From the NCBI RefSeq assembly GCF_003233655.1, contig NZ_CP029834.1, forward strand, positions 352,501 through 416,500: a DNA stretch of 64,000 nt. Direction: 5' to 3'. This document shows positions 55,413 through 64,000 of this stretch, piece by piece (within the stretch, counting starts at the first letter, position 1; each line of letters begins with the position of its first letter). The DNA comes from Azospirillum ramasamyi. GTDB taxonomy: Bacteria; Pseudomonadota; Alphaproteobacteria; Azospirillales; Azospirillaceae. Made by a program: the position numbers and the translations under genes. A model generated the notes under the pieces. It searched no databases. It was not told where the DNA came from and saw only the letters and a program-made list of their open reading frames with translations.

Positions 55413-56504
55413 TCACTTGATCTGCGCTTCCTTGTAGTAGCCGCCGTCGACCAGGACCTGTTTCCAGTTCGTGGAGTCGACGCTGACCGGCTTCAGCAGA
55501 TAGGAGGGAACGACCTTCTTGCCGTTGTCGTAGGTCTTGGTGTCGTTGACCTGCGGGGGGCGGCCGGCCAGCAGGTCGTCGACCATGCCGACCGTGACCT
55601 TCGCCAGTTCGCGGGTGTCCTTGAAGACGGTGGAGCGCTGCTCCCCCGCCAGGATGGACTTGACCGACGGCACTTCGGCGTCCTGGCCGGTGACGACCGG
55701 CATCGGCTGCTGCGGCGTCCCGTAGCCGACGCCCTTCAGCGACGAGATGATGCCGATGCTGAGCCCGTCATAGGGCGACAGCACGGCGTCCAGCTTCTTG
55801 TCGCCGTAATAGGCGCTCAGCAGATTGTCCATGCGGGACTGGGCGGCGGCGCCGTCCCAGCGCAGGGTGGACACCTTGTCCATGCCGACCTGGCCGCTCT
55901 GCACCTTCAGCTTGCCGCTGTCGATGTAGGGCTGCAGCACCGACATGGCGCCGTTGTAGAAGAAATAGGCGTTGTTGTCGTCGGGGGAGCCGCCGAACAG
56001 CTCGATGTTGAAGGGGCCCTTGCCCTCCTTCAGGCCGAGGGCCTTCTCGATATAGGCGGCCTGGAGCACGCCGACCTGGAAGTTGTCGAAGGTGGCGTAG
56101 TAATCGACGTTGGAGGAACCACGGATCAGGCGGTCATAGGCGATGACCTTCACGCCCTGCTCCGCCGCCTTCTGCAGCACGTCGGTCAGCGTCGTTCCGT
56201 CGATGGCGGCGATCACCAGAACCTTGTTGTTCTTGGTGACCATGTTCTCGATCTGGGCGAGCTGGTTGGGGATGTCGTCCTCGGCATATTGCAGGTCGGT
56301 CTTGTATCCCTTTTCCTGGAAATACTTGACCATGTTGTTGCCGTCGTCGATCCAGCGCGCCGACGACTTGGTCGGCATGGCGATGCCGATGGTCGGCTTG
56401 TCCTGCGCCGTCGCCGGGGCGGCTGCGGTGCCGGCGGCGATCAGCAGACCGATGGTGAGGCCGGCAAGTTTCGAACCGAAGGAAGAACGCTTGGGAGACG
56501 ACAT
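55413..56504 (-). CDS. sbpA: Sugar-binding protein SbpA/ChvE
   Basis: A 363-residue periplasmic binding protein. A signal peptide (about 1-33; LTIGLLIAAGTAAAPATAQ) is followed by the type I periplasmic fold with IGIAMPTKSSARWIDDGNNM, VIAAIDGTTLTDVLQKA and YDRLIRGSSNVDYYATFDN, hallmarks of the ChvE/SbpA group. In A. brasilense SbpA binds D-galactose, L-arabinose and D-fucose and is needed for chemotaxis to them; Agrobacterium ChvE also signals through VirA. GGAGG lies upstream of the ATG. First transport gene after gbpR. Confidence 0.94.
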   Translation of the reverse strand: MSSPKRSSFGSKLAGLTIGLLIAAGTAAAPATAQDKPTIGIAMPTKSSARWIDDGNNMVKYFQEKGYKTDLQYAEDDIPNQLAQIENMVTKNNKVLVIAAIDGTTLTDVLQKAAEQGVKVIAYDRLIRGSSNVDYYATFDNFQVGVLQAAYIEKALGLKEGKGPFNIELFGGSPDDNNAYFFYNGAMSVLQPYIDSGKLKVQSGQVGMDKVSTLRWDGAAAQSRMDNLLSAYYGDKKLDAVLSPYDGLSIGIISSLKGVGYGTPQQPMPVVTGQDAEVPSVKSILAGEQRSTVFKDTRELAKVTVGMVDDLLAGRPPQVNDTKTYDNGKKVVPSYLLKPVSVDSTNWKQVLVDGGYYKEAQIK

Positions 56505-56613
56505 GGACCGGAATCCTCCCCGTTTCTACGGCACGCGATTCGCAGTCTCCGCTTTTCGGTTTTTGCGGACGGCGTGGTGCGCGATGGTTTGTGTCCCTAG
56601 CAATCCTCCGTTT

Positions 56614-56635
56614 CCCCATAACTGTCAAATATGAT
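56614..56635 (-). promoter_or_regulatory. sbpA promoter region with conserved LTTR-like motif, site 1
   Basis: Read on the minus strand, ATCATATTTGACAGTTATGG occupies the first 20 positions. It contains a T-N11-A core (TATTTGACAGTTA) and is 18/20 identical to the site before ytfQ. TTGACA within it could double as a -35 box; it overlaps the gbpR stop codon and lies 110 bp upstream of sbpA. Confidence 0.65.
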
Positions 56636-57638
56636 TATTCGCCAAACCGATATGGTTTTCGGTATCGGCGCCGGGCTCCGCCAACCGCCGCATCTTGCGT
56701 TCCGACGCCGCGCGCAGCGCCGACAGCACGGTGCGGGCTCCCGGAGACAGCGGCCGGTCCTTCAGCCAGAAGATGCCGTAGGGCTCCACGCTGAAGCGCT
56801 TGTGGAAGGGCATGATGGTGTAGCAGCCGCCGGGAGTGAACACCTGGGCGAGCGCACGGGCGAAGACGGTGATCGATTCCGTCTCCGCCACCATCGCCAT
56901 CGAGATGACCGGGGAGGCGCTTTCGATCACCCTGTGCGGCGGCCGGGCGCCTTCGGCGCGGAACAGCGCCTCCACCCGGTCGCGCAGCAGCGTGCCGGCC
57001 GGCTGCAGGATCCAGGTGGCATCCGACAGGTCGGCGGAGGTCAGCGGGCGGCCGAGCTGCAGCAGCGGATTGCCCGCGCGGCAGATGAAGCACAGCTCCT
57101 CGCTGCTGATCTCCTGATACTCGAAGGCGGTGGGGTCGAAATGGCCGGGCAGGCGGCCGATGGCGAAATCCATCACCCCCTGGTGCACCCGTTCGGCCAG
57201 CACGTCGCTGGTCTCCACCGCCACGGCGATCTTCAGGTTGGGATGCTCGCGGGTCAGGCTGCTGATGACGGGCACGACGAGTTCCACCGCCGGGGCCATC
57301 ACCGTGCCGACCGACACGCGGCCGCTGTGCCCGGCCAGCAGCGCGTTCAGCTCCTCTCCCGTCTCCTGCAACTCGCTGAGGATCATCCGGGCGTGGCGGA
57401 TCATCAGGCTGCCGTACCAGTTCGGCTCGATCCCGCGGCCATGGCGGTCGAACAGCTCGATCCCCAGGGTTTCCTCCAGGTCGCCCAACAGCTTGGACGC
57501 CGCCGGTTGCGACATGTTCAGGCTGGCGGCGGCCCGGTGCAGGTTGCGGTGTTCGTCGAGCGCCGCGAACAGCTGGAGATGACGCAGCTTCAGCCGGGCC
57601 TTCTGGAACCAGTTCGGGGGGAAGCGTTGCGGGGTCAC
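56625..57638 (-). CDS. gbpR: LysR-family regulator GbpR
   Basis: A 337-residue LysR-type regulator. The N-terminal winged helix-turn-helix lies at about 15-75 (LKLRHLQLFAALDEHRNLHRAAASLNMSQPAASKLLGDLEETLGIELFDRHGRG region), followed by a sensor domain with SVGTVMAPAVELVVPVIS and HQGVMDFAIGRLPG. GbpR controls sbpA/chvE in Azospirillum and Agrobacterium in response to sugars. The start is GTG at 57638 with GGAGG eight bases upstream; longer frames upstream are not coding. It sits between the divergent sbpA and araB groups and probably controls both and ytfQ. Confidence 0.92.
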   Translation of the reverse strand: MTPQRFPPNWFQKARLKLRHLQLFAALDEHRNLHRAAASLNMSQPAASKLLGDLEETLGIELFDRHGRGIEPNWYGSLMIRHARMILSELQETGEELNALLAGHSGRVSVGTVMAPAVELVVPVISSLTREHPNLKIAVAVETSDVLAERVHQGVMDFAIGRLPGHFDPTAFEYQEISSEELCFICRAGNPLLQLGRPLTSADLSDATWILQPAGTLLRDRVEALFRAEGARPPHRVIESASPVISMAMVAETESITVFARALAQVFTPGGCYTIMPFHKRFSVEPYGIFWLKDRPLSPGARTVLSALRAASERKMRRLAEPGADTENHIGLANNHI

Positions 57639-57836
57639 TGGTGTTGCCTCCGGTCGGGCGCCGCACGGCGACACGCCATGCAGGGATACGACATTTGATA
57701 TCGCAAACGCCCATCTTCGTATTGGACGATTATCAAAAGGCCTCTTATCGTTTGGATCGTCAACAAATATTGAAATGGCCGCCAACGCGATTCCCGGAAT
57801 GGGCGGCCAGCCGGGGCGAGGGGGGAGTGAAGCGGC
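57639..57836. promoter_or_regulatory. gbpR/araB divergent promoter region with LTTR-like motif, site 2
   Basis: TTCGTATTGGACGATTATCA at 57716-57735 aligns with the sbpA and ytfQ sites (15/20 to ytfQ) and contains the T-N11-A core TATTGGACGATTA. It lies 101 bp upstream of araB and 78 bp upstream of gbpR, so autoregulation is possible. The region is AT-rich around 57690-57775. Confidence 0.6.
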
Positions 57837-58718
57837 ATGGCGCAGGAAGCGCGTTGCGTCTGGCAGGCCCGGGCGCTGCTGGGGGAGGGGCCGCTCTGGT
57901 CCCCGCGGCAGGATGCCGTCTACTTCGTCGACATCCGCGGCTCCCGCATCCTGCGCCACTGCCTGTCCGACGGGGCGCAGGCGGGGTGGGAGCTTGACGA
58001 CGCCGCCTGCTGGCTGGTGGAAAGCGCCGAAGGCGACGGCTTCGTCGCCGGCCTGCGCTCCCGCCGGGTGGTCCGGCTGATGCTGGAGCCGGGCCAGGCT
58101 GCGATCCCCGGGGAGTTGGCGCGGATCGAGCCGGACCGGCCGGGCAACCGGCTGAACGACGGCAAGGCCGATGCCCGGGGCCGGCTGTGGGTCGGCAGCA
58201 TGGACGATGCGGAGGAGGCGCCGGCCGGCAGCCTCTACCGCATCGATCCCGACGGCGCCGTCACCAGGGTGGACGAGGGTTACACCGTCGCCAACGGGCC
58301 GGCGCTGTCGCCGGACGGGCGGACGATCTATCACACCGACAGCGCGGCGCGGACGGTTTATGCCTTCGACGTCGGCAGGGACGGCAGCCTGTCCGGCAAG
58401 CGTGCCCACATCCGCTTTTCCGAGGGCGACGGCTATCCCGACGGCATGACCTGCGACGCCGAGGGCGGGCTGTGGATCGCCCATTGGGACGGCGGCCGCG
58501 TCAGCCGCTTCCTCCCCGACGGCAGGCTGGACCGGGCGATTCCGCTGCCGGTGTCCCGCGTGACCTCCTGCGTCTTCGCCGGTCCCGATCTCGACCGGCT
58601 GTTCGTCACCACCGCGTCGCACGGCCGGCCGGAGGAACCGCTGGCCGGGGCGCTGTTCGAGTGCGCCCCCGGCGTCCGCGGCCTGCCGCCCGGACGGTTC
58701 GGCCCCCCGCCGCGCTGA
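57837..58718 (+). CDS. araB: L-arabinolactonase (SMP-30/gluconolactonase family)
   Basis: A 293-residue six-bladed beta-propeller lactonase of the SMP-30/regucalcin family. Motifs are LLGEGPLWSPRQDAVYFVDI with the metal-binding Glu, NRLNDGKADARGRLWVGSMD, and GYPDGMTCDAEGGLWIAHWDGG, providing the Asn and Asp metal ligands. It hydrolyses the L-arabino-1,4-lactone made by AraA to L-arabonate (family role; named as in A. brasilense). Opens the araB-araD-araE operon, divergent from gbpR. Confidence 0.92.
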   Translation: MAQEARCVWQARALLGEGPLWSPRQDAVYFVDIRGSRILRHCLSDGAQAGWELDDAACWLVESAEGDGFVAGLRSRRVVRLMLEPGQAAIPGELARIEPDRPGNRLNDGKADARGRLWVGSMDDAEEAPAGSLYRIDPDGAVTRVDEGYTVANGPALSPDGRTIYHTDSAARTVYAFDVGRDGSLSGKRAHIRFSEGDGYPDGMTCDAEGGLWIAHWDGGRVSRFLPDGRLDRAIPLPVSRVTSCVFAGPDLDRLFVTTASHGRPEEPLAGALFECAPGVRGLPPGRFGPPPR

Positions 58719-58753
58719 ACCCCGATCCGATTTCGAGGAAGGATTCCACCGCC

Positions 58754-59680
58754 ATGCCGCCCAGCGCCCGCCCTTACCGCGGCGTCTTCCCCGTCGTTCC
58801 CACCATCTTCACCGAAACGGGGGAGCTGGACCTCGACGGCCAGAAGCGCTGCGTCGATTTCATGATCGATGCCGGCTCCAACGGACTTTGCATCCTCGCC
58901 AACTTCTCCGAGCAGTTCGTGCTGACCGACGACGAGCGCGCGGTGCTGATGGAGACGATGCTGGCCCATGTCGCCGGCCGGGTGCCGGTGATCGTCACCA
59001 CCACCCATTTCAGCACCCGCGCCTGCGCCGAGCGCAGCCGCCGCGCCCAGGATTTGGGGGCGGCGATGGTGATGGTCATGCCGCCCTATCACGGCGCCAC
59101 CATCCGCGTGCCGGAAGCCGGCATCGTCGAGTTCTTCCAGCGCGTTTCCGACGCCATCGACATTCCGATCATGATCCAGGACGCGCCGGTCAGCGGCACC
59201 CCGCTGCCGGCCCCGCTGCTGGCGCGGATGGCGCGGGAGATCGCGCAGGTCTCCTACTTCAAGATCGAGGTGCCGCAGGCGGCGGCCAAGCTGCGCACGC
59301 TGATCGAACTGGGCGGCGACGCCATCGAAGGACCGTGGGACGGCGAGGAGGCGATCACGCTGCTGGCCGACCTCGACGCCGGGGCGACGGGGGCGATGAC
59401 CGGCGGCGGCTATCCCGACGGCATCCGCCAGATCGTCGATCCCTATCTGGCGGGGGACCGCGAGGCGGCGGTGGCCGCCTATGGGCGCTGGCTGCCGCTG
59501 ATCAACCACGAGAACCGCCAGTGCGGCATCGCCACGGCGAAGATCCTGATGAAGGAGGGCGGCGTCATCAGGTCCGACGCCATGCGCCACCCCACGGCGA
59601 GCCCCCACCCGATGAGCCGCGCGGGGTTGCTGGACGCGGCGCGGCGGCTCGATCCGCTGGTGCTGCGCTGGGGGCGGTGA
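58754..59680 (+). CDS. araD: L-2-keto-3-deoxyarabonate dehydratase (DHDPS/NAL family)
   Basis: A 308-residue TIM-barrel lyase of the dihydrodipicolinate synthase/N-acetylneuraminate lyase superfamily. GVFPVVPTIFTETGELDLDGQKRCVDFMI opens the barrel; NFSEQFVLTDDER replaces the usual GTTGE substrate loop, as in the Azospirillum dehydratase; the Schiff-base lysine is Lys170 in YFKIEVP. It converts L-2-keto-3-deoxyarabonate to alpha-ketoglutarate semialdehyde. It starts 35 bp after araB and precedes araE by 49 bp. Confidence 0.92.
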   Translation: MPPSARPYRGVFPVVPTIFTETGELDLDGQKRCVDFMIDAGSNGLCILANFSEQFVLTDDERAVLMETMLAHVAGRVPVIVTTTHFSTRACAERSRRAQDLGAAMVMVMPPYHGATIRVPEAGIVEFFQRVSDAIDIPIMIQDAPVSGTPLPAPLLARMAREIAQVSYFKIEVPQAAAKLRTLIELGGDAIEGPWDGEEAITLLADLDAGATGAMTGGGYPDGIRQIVDPYLAGDREAAVAAYGRWLPLINHENRQCGIATAKILMKEGGVIRSDAMRHPTASPHPMSRAGLLDAARRLDPLVLRWGR

Positions 59681-59729
59681 GTTCTTGGGGCAATCGACAG
59701 CCGCCCCTCGCCCAACAAGGAGACTCCAC

Positions 59730-61310
59730 ATGACCATCACCGGCGAGATGCTGATCGGCGCGCAAGCCCACCGCGGCGGCGAGGGCGAGTTCCGCGCCGT
59801 CGACCCCGCCAGCGGCGAGGCGCTGGAACCCGCCTTCGGCGGCGGCGGCGCGGCCGAGGTGGATCGCGCCTGCGTCCTGGCCCGCGCCGCCTTCGATGTC
59901 TTCCGCGAGACCGGCCTGGACCAGCGCGCAACCTTCCTGGAAACGGTCGCCCGGAACATCCTCGACATCGGCGACGACCTGATCGACCGCGCCATGGCCG
60001 AAAGCGGCCTGCCGCGTGCCCGGCTGGAGGGCGAGCGCGGCCGCACCGTCGGGCAGCTGCGCCTGTTCGCCCAGGTGGTGCGCGAGGGAGGCTGGATCGA
60101 GCCGCGCATCGACCCGGCCATGCCCGACCGCAAGCCGCTGCCCCGCCCCGACATCCGCCAGCGCCATATCCCGCTGGGTCCGGTCGCGGTGTTCGGTGCG
60201 TCGAACTTCCCACTCGCCTTCTCGGTGGCGGGCGGCGACACCGCGTCGGCCTTCGCCGCCGGCTGTCCGGTGGTGGTGAAGGGCCACGGCGCCCATCCCG
60301 GCACCTCGGAACTGGTCGGCCGCGCCATCCGGGCGGCGGTCGCCTCCTGCGGCCTGCCCGAGGGGGTGTTCTCCCTGCTGTTCGGCACCGGCAACGAGAT
60401 CGGCACGGCGCTGGTCGCCGATCCGCGCATCAAGGCGGTGGGCTTCACCGGCTCGCGCCGCGGCGGGCTGGCGCTGATGGAGGTGGCGGCCCGGCGGCCG
60501 GAGCCGATCCCGGTCTATGCCGAGATGAGCAGCATCAACCCGGTCTTCCTGATGCCGGCGGCGCTGGCCTCGCGCGCCGAGGCGCTGGGCAAGGGCTTCG
60601 TCGCTTCTCTGACCATGGGGGCCGGGCAGTTCTGCACCAATCCCGGCATCCTGCTGGGCGTGGAGGGGCCGGACCTCGACCGTTTCGTCGCGGCGGCGGT
60701 GGAGGCTCTCGGCGGCAGTGCGGCGTCCACCATGCTGACGCCGGGCATCCATGCCGCCTATGATTCCGGTGTCGCCAAGCTGGCCGCCAGCGGCGCGGTG
60801 ACGACGCTGGCGCGCGGCATGGCCTGCAGCGGGCCGAACCAGGCGCAGGCGGCCTTCTTCACCACCACGGCGGACGCTTTCCTGGCCGACACGGGGTTGC
60901 AGGAGGAGGTGTTCGGCGCGGCCTCGCTGCTGATCCGCTGCGGGGATGCCGCGGCGATGAAGACGGTGGCCGAACGGCTGGAAGGGCAGCTGACCGCGAC
61001 GGTGCAGATGGATGCGGAGGACAAGGCCGCTGTGGCGGCGCTGATCCCGACGCTGGAGCGCAAGGCCGGCCGCATCCTGGCGAATGGCTGGCCGACGGGG
61101 GTGGAGGTCTGCCACGCGATGGTGCATGGCGGCCCCTTCCCGGCGACCTCCGATCCCCGCAGCACCTCGGTCGGCACGCTGGCGATCCGCCGTTTCCTGC
61201 GCCCGGTCTGCTATCAGGACATTCCCGCCGACCTGCTGCCGGAGGCGGTGCGCGACGGCAACCCGCTGGGGCTGTGGCGGCGGGTGGATGGCGAATTGGG
61301 ACGGGAGTAG
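59730..61310 (+). CDS. araE: Alpha-ketoglutarate semialdehyde dehydrogenase
   Basis: A 526-residue aldehyde dehydrogenase that makes 2-oxoglutarate in the last step of the pathway. PLGPVAVFGASNFPLAFSVAGGDTASAFAAGCPVVVK marks the cofactor site region, FTGSRRGG the NAD(P)-binding turn, and Cys302 in GAGQFCTNPG the nucleophile, with Glu in VYAEMSSINPVF. Length and the SNFPLAFSVAGGD sequence fit the KGSADH type II/III group rather than betaine or succinate-semialdehyde enzymes. AAGGAGA lies eight bases upstream. A strong terminator follows. Confidence 0.92.
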   Translation: MTITGEMLIGAQAHRGGEGEFRAVDPASGEALEPAFGGGGAAEVDRACVLARAAFDVFRETGLDQRATFLETVARNILDIGDDLIDRAMAESGLPRARLEGERGRTVGQLRLFAQVVREGGWIEPRIDPAMPDRKPLPRPDIRQRHIPLGPVAVFGASNFPLAFSVAGGDTASAFAAGCPVVVKGHGAHPGTSELVGRAIRAAVASCGLPEGVFSLLFGTGNEIGTALVADPRIKAVGFTGSRRGGLALMEVAARRPEPIPVYAEMSSINPVFLMPAALASRAEALGKGFVASLTMGAGQFCTNPGILLGVEGPDLDRFVAAAVEALGGSAASTMLTPGIHAAYDSGVAKLAASGAVTTLARGMACSGPNQAQAAFFTTTADAFLADTGLQEEVFGAASLLIRCGDAAAMKTVAERLEGQLTATVQMDAEDKAAVAALIPTLERKAGRILANGWPTGVEVCHAMVHGGPFPATSDPRSTSVGTLAIRRFLRPVCYQDIPADLLPEAVRDGNPLGLWRRVDGELGRE

Positions 61311-61389
61311 GCGAGCCTGGCCGTCCGTCGATTGCGCGCTCCCCCTCGGGTGCGTCGGCCCCGGTTTCTGCCGGACCGGGGTCACCTTG

Positions 61390-61424
61390 CGGCCGGGCGG
61401 CTTTCCGCTGCCCGGCCGTTCTTT
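61390..61424 (+). terminator. Intrinsic terminator of the araBDE operon
   Basis: CGGCCGGGC and GCCCGGCCG form a 9-bp stem around an 11-base loop, followed by TTCTTT, about 80 bp beyond the araE stop. Confidence 0.7.
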
Positions 61425-61463
61425 CGGCCCGACATATCCTTTTCAGCATCGCATCGGTCGAGA

Positions 61464-61503
61464 ATCGTATTGGACAGTTATGGTTCTGCCTACTTACAGT
61501 AGG
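61464..61503 (+). promoter_or_regulatory. ytfQ upstream region: LTTR-like motif site 3 and a CCTACT inverted repeat
   Basis: ATCGTATTGGACAGTTATGG (61464-61483) is 18/20 identical to the sbpA site and includes the T-N11-A core TATTGGACAGTTA. CCTACT-TAC-AGTAGG (61489-61503) is a perfect 6-3-6 inverted repeat immediately downstream, perhaps a second regulator's site. Both lie 110-150 bp upstream of the binding-protein gene. Confidence 0.6.
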
Positions 61504-61613
61504 TGAACCGAACAAATCGGGCCGGGCTGCGATCACGATCTTTTCAGCACCCCGTTCCGCCGCCGGCCCCCCATCCGGAAAGCACGGCAATAACACCTCA
61601 GGGAGTGAAACAG

Positions 61614-62582
61614 ATGTCCAGGAAATGGGTGATCTCCGCCGCCTCCGCCGCTGCGGCGCTCTTCATCGGGCTTGGCGCGGTGCAGGCCGCCGACCAGAAG
61701 CTGGTGGTCGGCTTCTCGCAGATCGGATCGGAGTCGGGCTGGCGCGCCGCGGAAACCAAGACCGCCAGGTCGGAAGCGGAAAAGCGCGGCATCGACCTGA
61801 AGATCTCCGACGCCCAGCAGAAGCAGGAAAACCAGATCAAGGCCGTGCGCTCCTTCGTCGCCCAGGGGGTGGATGCGATCTTCATCGCGCCCGTGGTCGC
61901 GACCGGCTGGGATTCCGTGCTGAAGGAGGCCAAGGAGGCGAAGATCCCGGTCGTGCTGCTGGACCGCCAGATCGAGACCAAGGATCCGGGCCTCTACATG
62001 ACCGCCGTCACCTCCGACACCGTGCTTGAGGGCCGGGTGGCCGGCGAATGGCTGGCCAAGCAGACCGGCGGCAAATGCGCGGTGGTGGAGTTGCAGGGCA
62101 CCGTCGGCTCGTCGCCCGCCATCAACCGCAAGAAGGGCTTCGATGAGGTCGTCGCCAAGAATCCGGGGATGAAGATCATCCGCACCCAGTCCGGCGATTT
62201 CACCCGCGCCAAGGGCAAGGAGGTGATGGAGAGCTTCATCAAGGCGGAGAATGGCGGCAAGGGCATCTGCGCCGTCTACGCCCACAACGACGACATGGCG
62301 GTCGGCGCCATCCAGGCGATCAAGGAAGCCGGGCTGAAGCCGGGCAAGGACATCCTGGTCGTCTCCATCGACGGCGTGCCCGACATCTTCAAGGCGATGG
62401 CCGAAGGCGAGGCGAACGCCACGGTGGAGCTGACCCCGAACATGGCCGGCCCGGCCTTTGACGCGCTGATCGCCTTCAAGCAGGAAGGCAAGGCGCCGCC
62501 GAAGTGGATCCAGACGGAATCCGCGCTGTTCACGCCCGAAACCGCCAAGGCCGAGTATGAGCGCCGCAAGGATGCTTATTGA
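61614..62582 (+). CDS. ytfQ: YtfQ-type sugar-binding protein (galactofuranose ABC transporter)
   Basis: A 322-residue periplasmic binding protein. A signal peptide (about 1-25; SAAAALFIGLGAVQAAD) precedes a type I binding fold with VGFSQIGSESGWRAAET, characteristic of YtfQ, then FIAPVVATGWDSVLKEAKEA, VVLLDRQIE and YAHNDDMAVGAIQAIKEAG. E. coli YtfQ binds galactofuranose; close alphaproteobacterial homologues take arabinose or galactose. GGGAGTGAAACAG provides the ribosome binding site. The ATPase gene follows 77 bp later. Confidence 0.9.
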   Translation: MSRKWVISAASAAAALFIGLGAVQAADQKLVVGFSQIGSESGWRAAETKTARSEAEKRGIDLKISDAQQKQENQIKAVRSFVAQGVDAIFIAPVVATGWDSVLKEAKEAKIPVVLLDRQIETKDPGLYMTAVTSDTVLEGRVAGEWLAKQTGGKCAVVELQGTVGSSPAINRKKGFDEVVAKNPGMKIIRTQSGDFTRAKGKEVMESFIKAENGGKGICAVYAHNDDMAVGAIQAIKEAGLKPGKDILVVSIDGVPDIFKAMAEGEANATVELTPNMAGPAFDALIAFKQEGKAPPKWIQTESALFTPETAKAEYERRKDAY

Positions 62583-62659
62583 TCGAGGTTGAGTCCCCCT
62601 CCCCGGGGAGGGAGAGGGGATTCTCCACATACTTCATTGCGCATCCGGCGAGGTCCGTC
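62583..62659. repeat. GC-rich palindromic element between ytfQ and ytfR
   Basis: A short element rich in CCCCTCCCC/GGGGAGGG forms a hairpin between the two genes. Such elements often lower downstream expression relative to a highly expressed binding protein. Confidence 0.4.

Positions 62660-64000
<1,341 letters not shown>

Larger units (their letters stand above)
61311..61613. other. Intergenic region araE-ytfQ
   Basis: About 300 bp without a gene. It holds the araE terminator, the LTTR-like motif, the CCTACT inverted repeat, and the ytfQ leader. Confidence 0.6.

Noticed and set aside
57639..58622. Long upstream extension of the gbpR frame
   Set aside because: It runs antisense to the lactonase gene and has no coding signature; GTG at 57638 has a good ribosome binding site.
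62583..62659. Terminator ending the ytfQ transcript
   Set aside because: There is a GC-rich hairpin but no T-tract, and ytfR must be expressed with ytfQ; an attenuating palindromic element is more likely.

Overview
The window reads as a high-GC alphaproteobacterial secondary replicon, most likely from Azospirillum or a close relative in the Azospirillaceae. Three things point there. An SbpA/ChvE sugar-binding protein sits beside a GbpR-type LysR regulator. There is a complete non-phosphorylating L-arabinose pathway of the A. brasilense type. A RepA/ParAB module with iterons marks a plasmid or chromid. Strong ribosome binding sites, GTG/TTG starts and 4-nt ATGA overlaps are common. No rRNA, tRNA, CRISPR array or intact insertion sequence was recognised.

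Layout, left to right. (1) 1-9.2 kb: a truncated CPA1 Na+/H+ antiporter, a PAS/GAF hybrid histidine kinase, a P2-type cation ATPase, an LctP-family permease and a BLUF-domain protein. (2) 9.2-15 kb: a gene-poor stretch, hflX with palindromic repeats and a palindromic terminator behind it, a small ORF, a YihY/BrkB membrane protein and a CBM plus beta-helix protein. (3) 15-20.2 kb: a TetR - RND adaptor - RND pump operon. (4) 20.6-24.7 kb: a catalase-like domain fused to a LodA-type quinoprotein oxidase, translationally coupled to its LodB-type flavoprotein. (5) 24.7-31.5 kb: parB, parA, a CNNM/HlyC protein, a CDF efflux protein, an iteron-rich origin and repA with iterons on both sides. (6) 31.7-49.6 kb: an HPP-CBS membrane protein and soxR around a SoxR box; a LacI-controlled 2-hydroxyacid dehydrogenase/hydratase/MFS group; two TetR genes and a universal stress protein; a second RND adaptor/pump; a purine nucleoside permease; an RNase J-like enzyme; and a RidA/TetR pair with three operator palindromes. 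(7) 49.6-64 kb: sugar catabolism.

In region 7, gbpR lies between two divergent gene sets. To the left run sbpA-gguA-gguB (sugar uptake and probably chemotaxis sensing), araA (aldose 1-dehydrogenase) and araC (arabonate dehydratase). To the right run araB (lactonase), araD (keto-deoxy-arabonate dehydratase) and araE (alpha-ketoglutarate semialdehyde dehydrogenase). Together they would take L-arabinose to 2-oxoglutarate. A YtfQ/YtfR-type ABC importer follows. A closely related 20-bp sequence containing a T-N11-A core sits about 100-130 bp upstream of sbpA, araB and ytfQ, in the same orientation relative to each gene. It is a good candidate for the GbpR binding site.

The most unusual items are: the catalase-LodA fusion, which would join an H2O2 producer to an H2O2 consumer in one chain; a BLUF protein whose photoactive tyrosine is a phenylalanine; a SoxR box placed to drive an HPP-CBS gene; and the 16-bp palindrome repeated three times around the hflX terminator.
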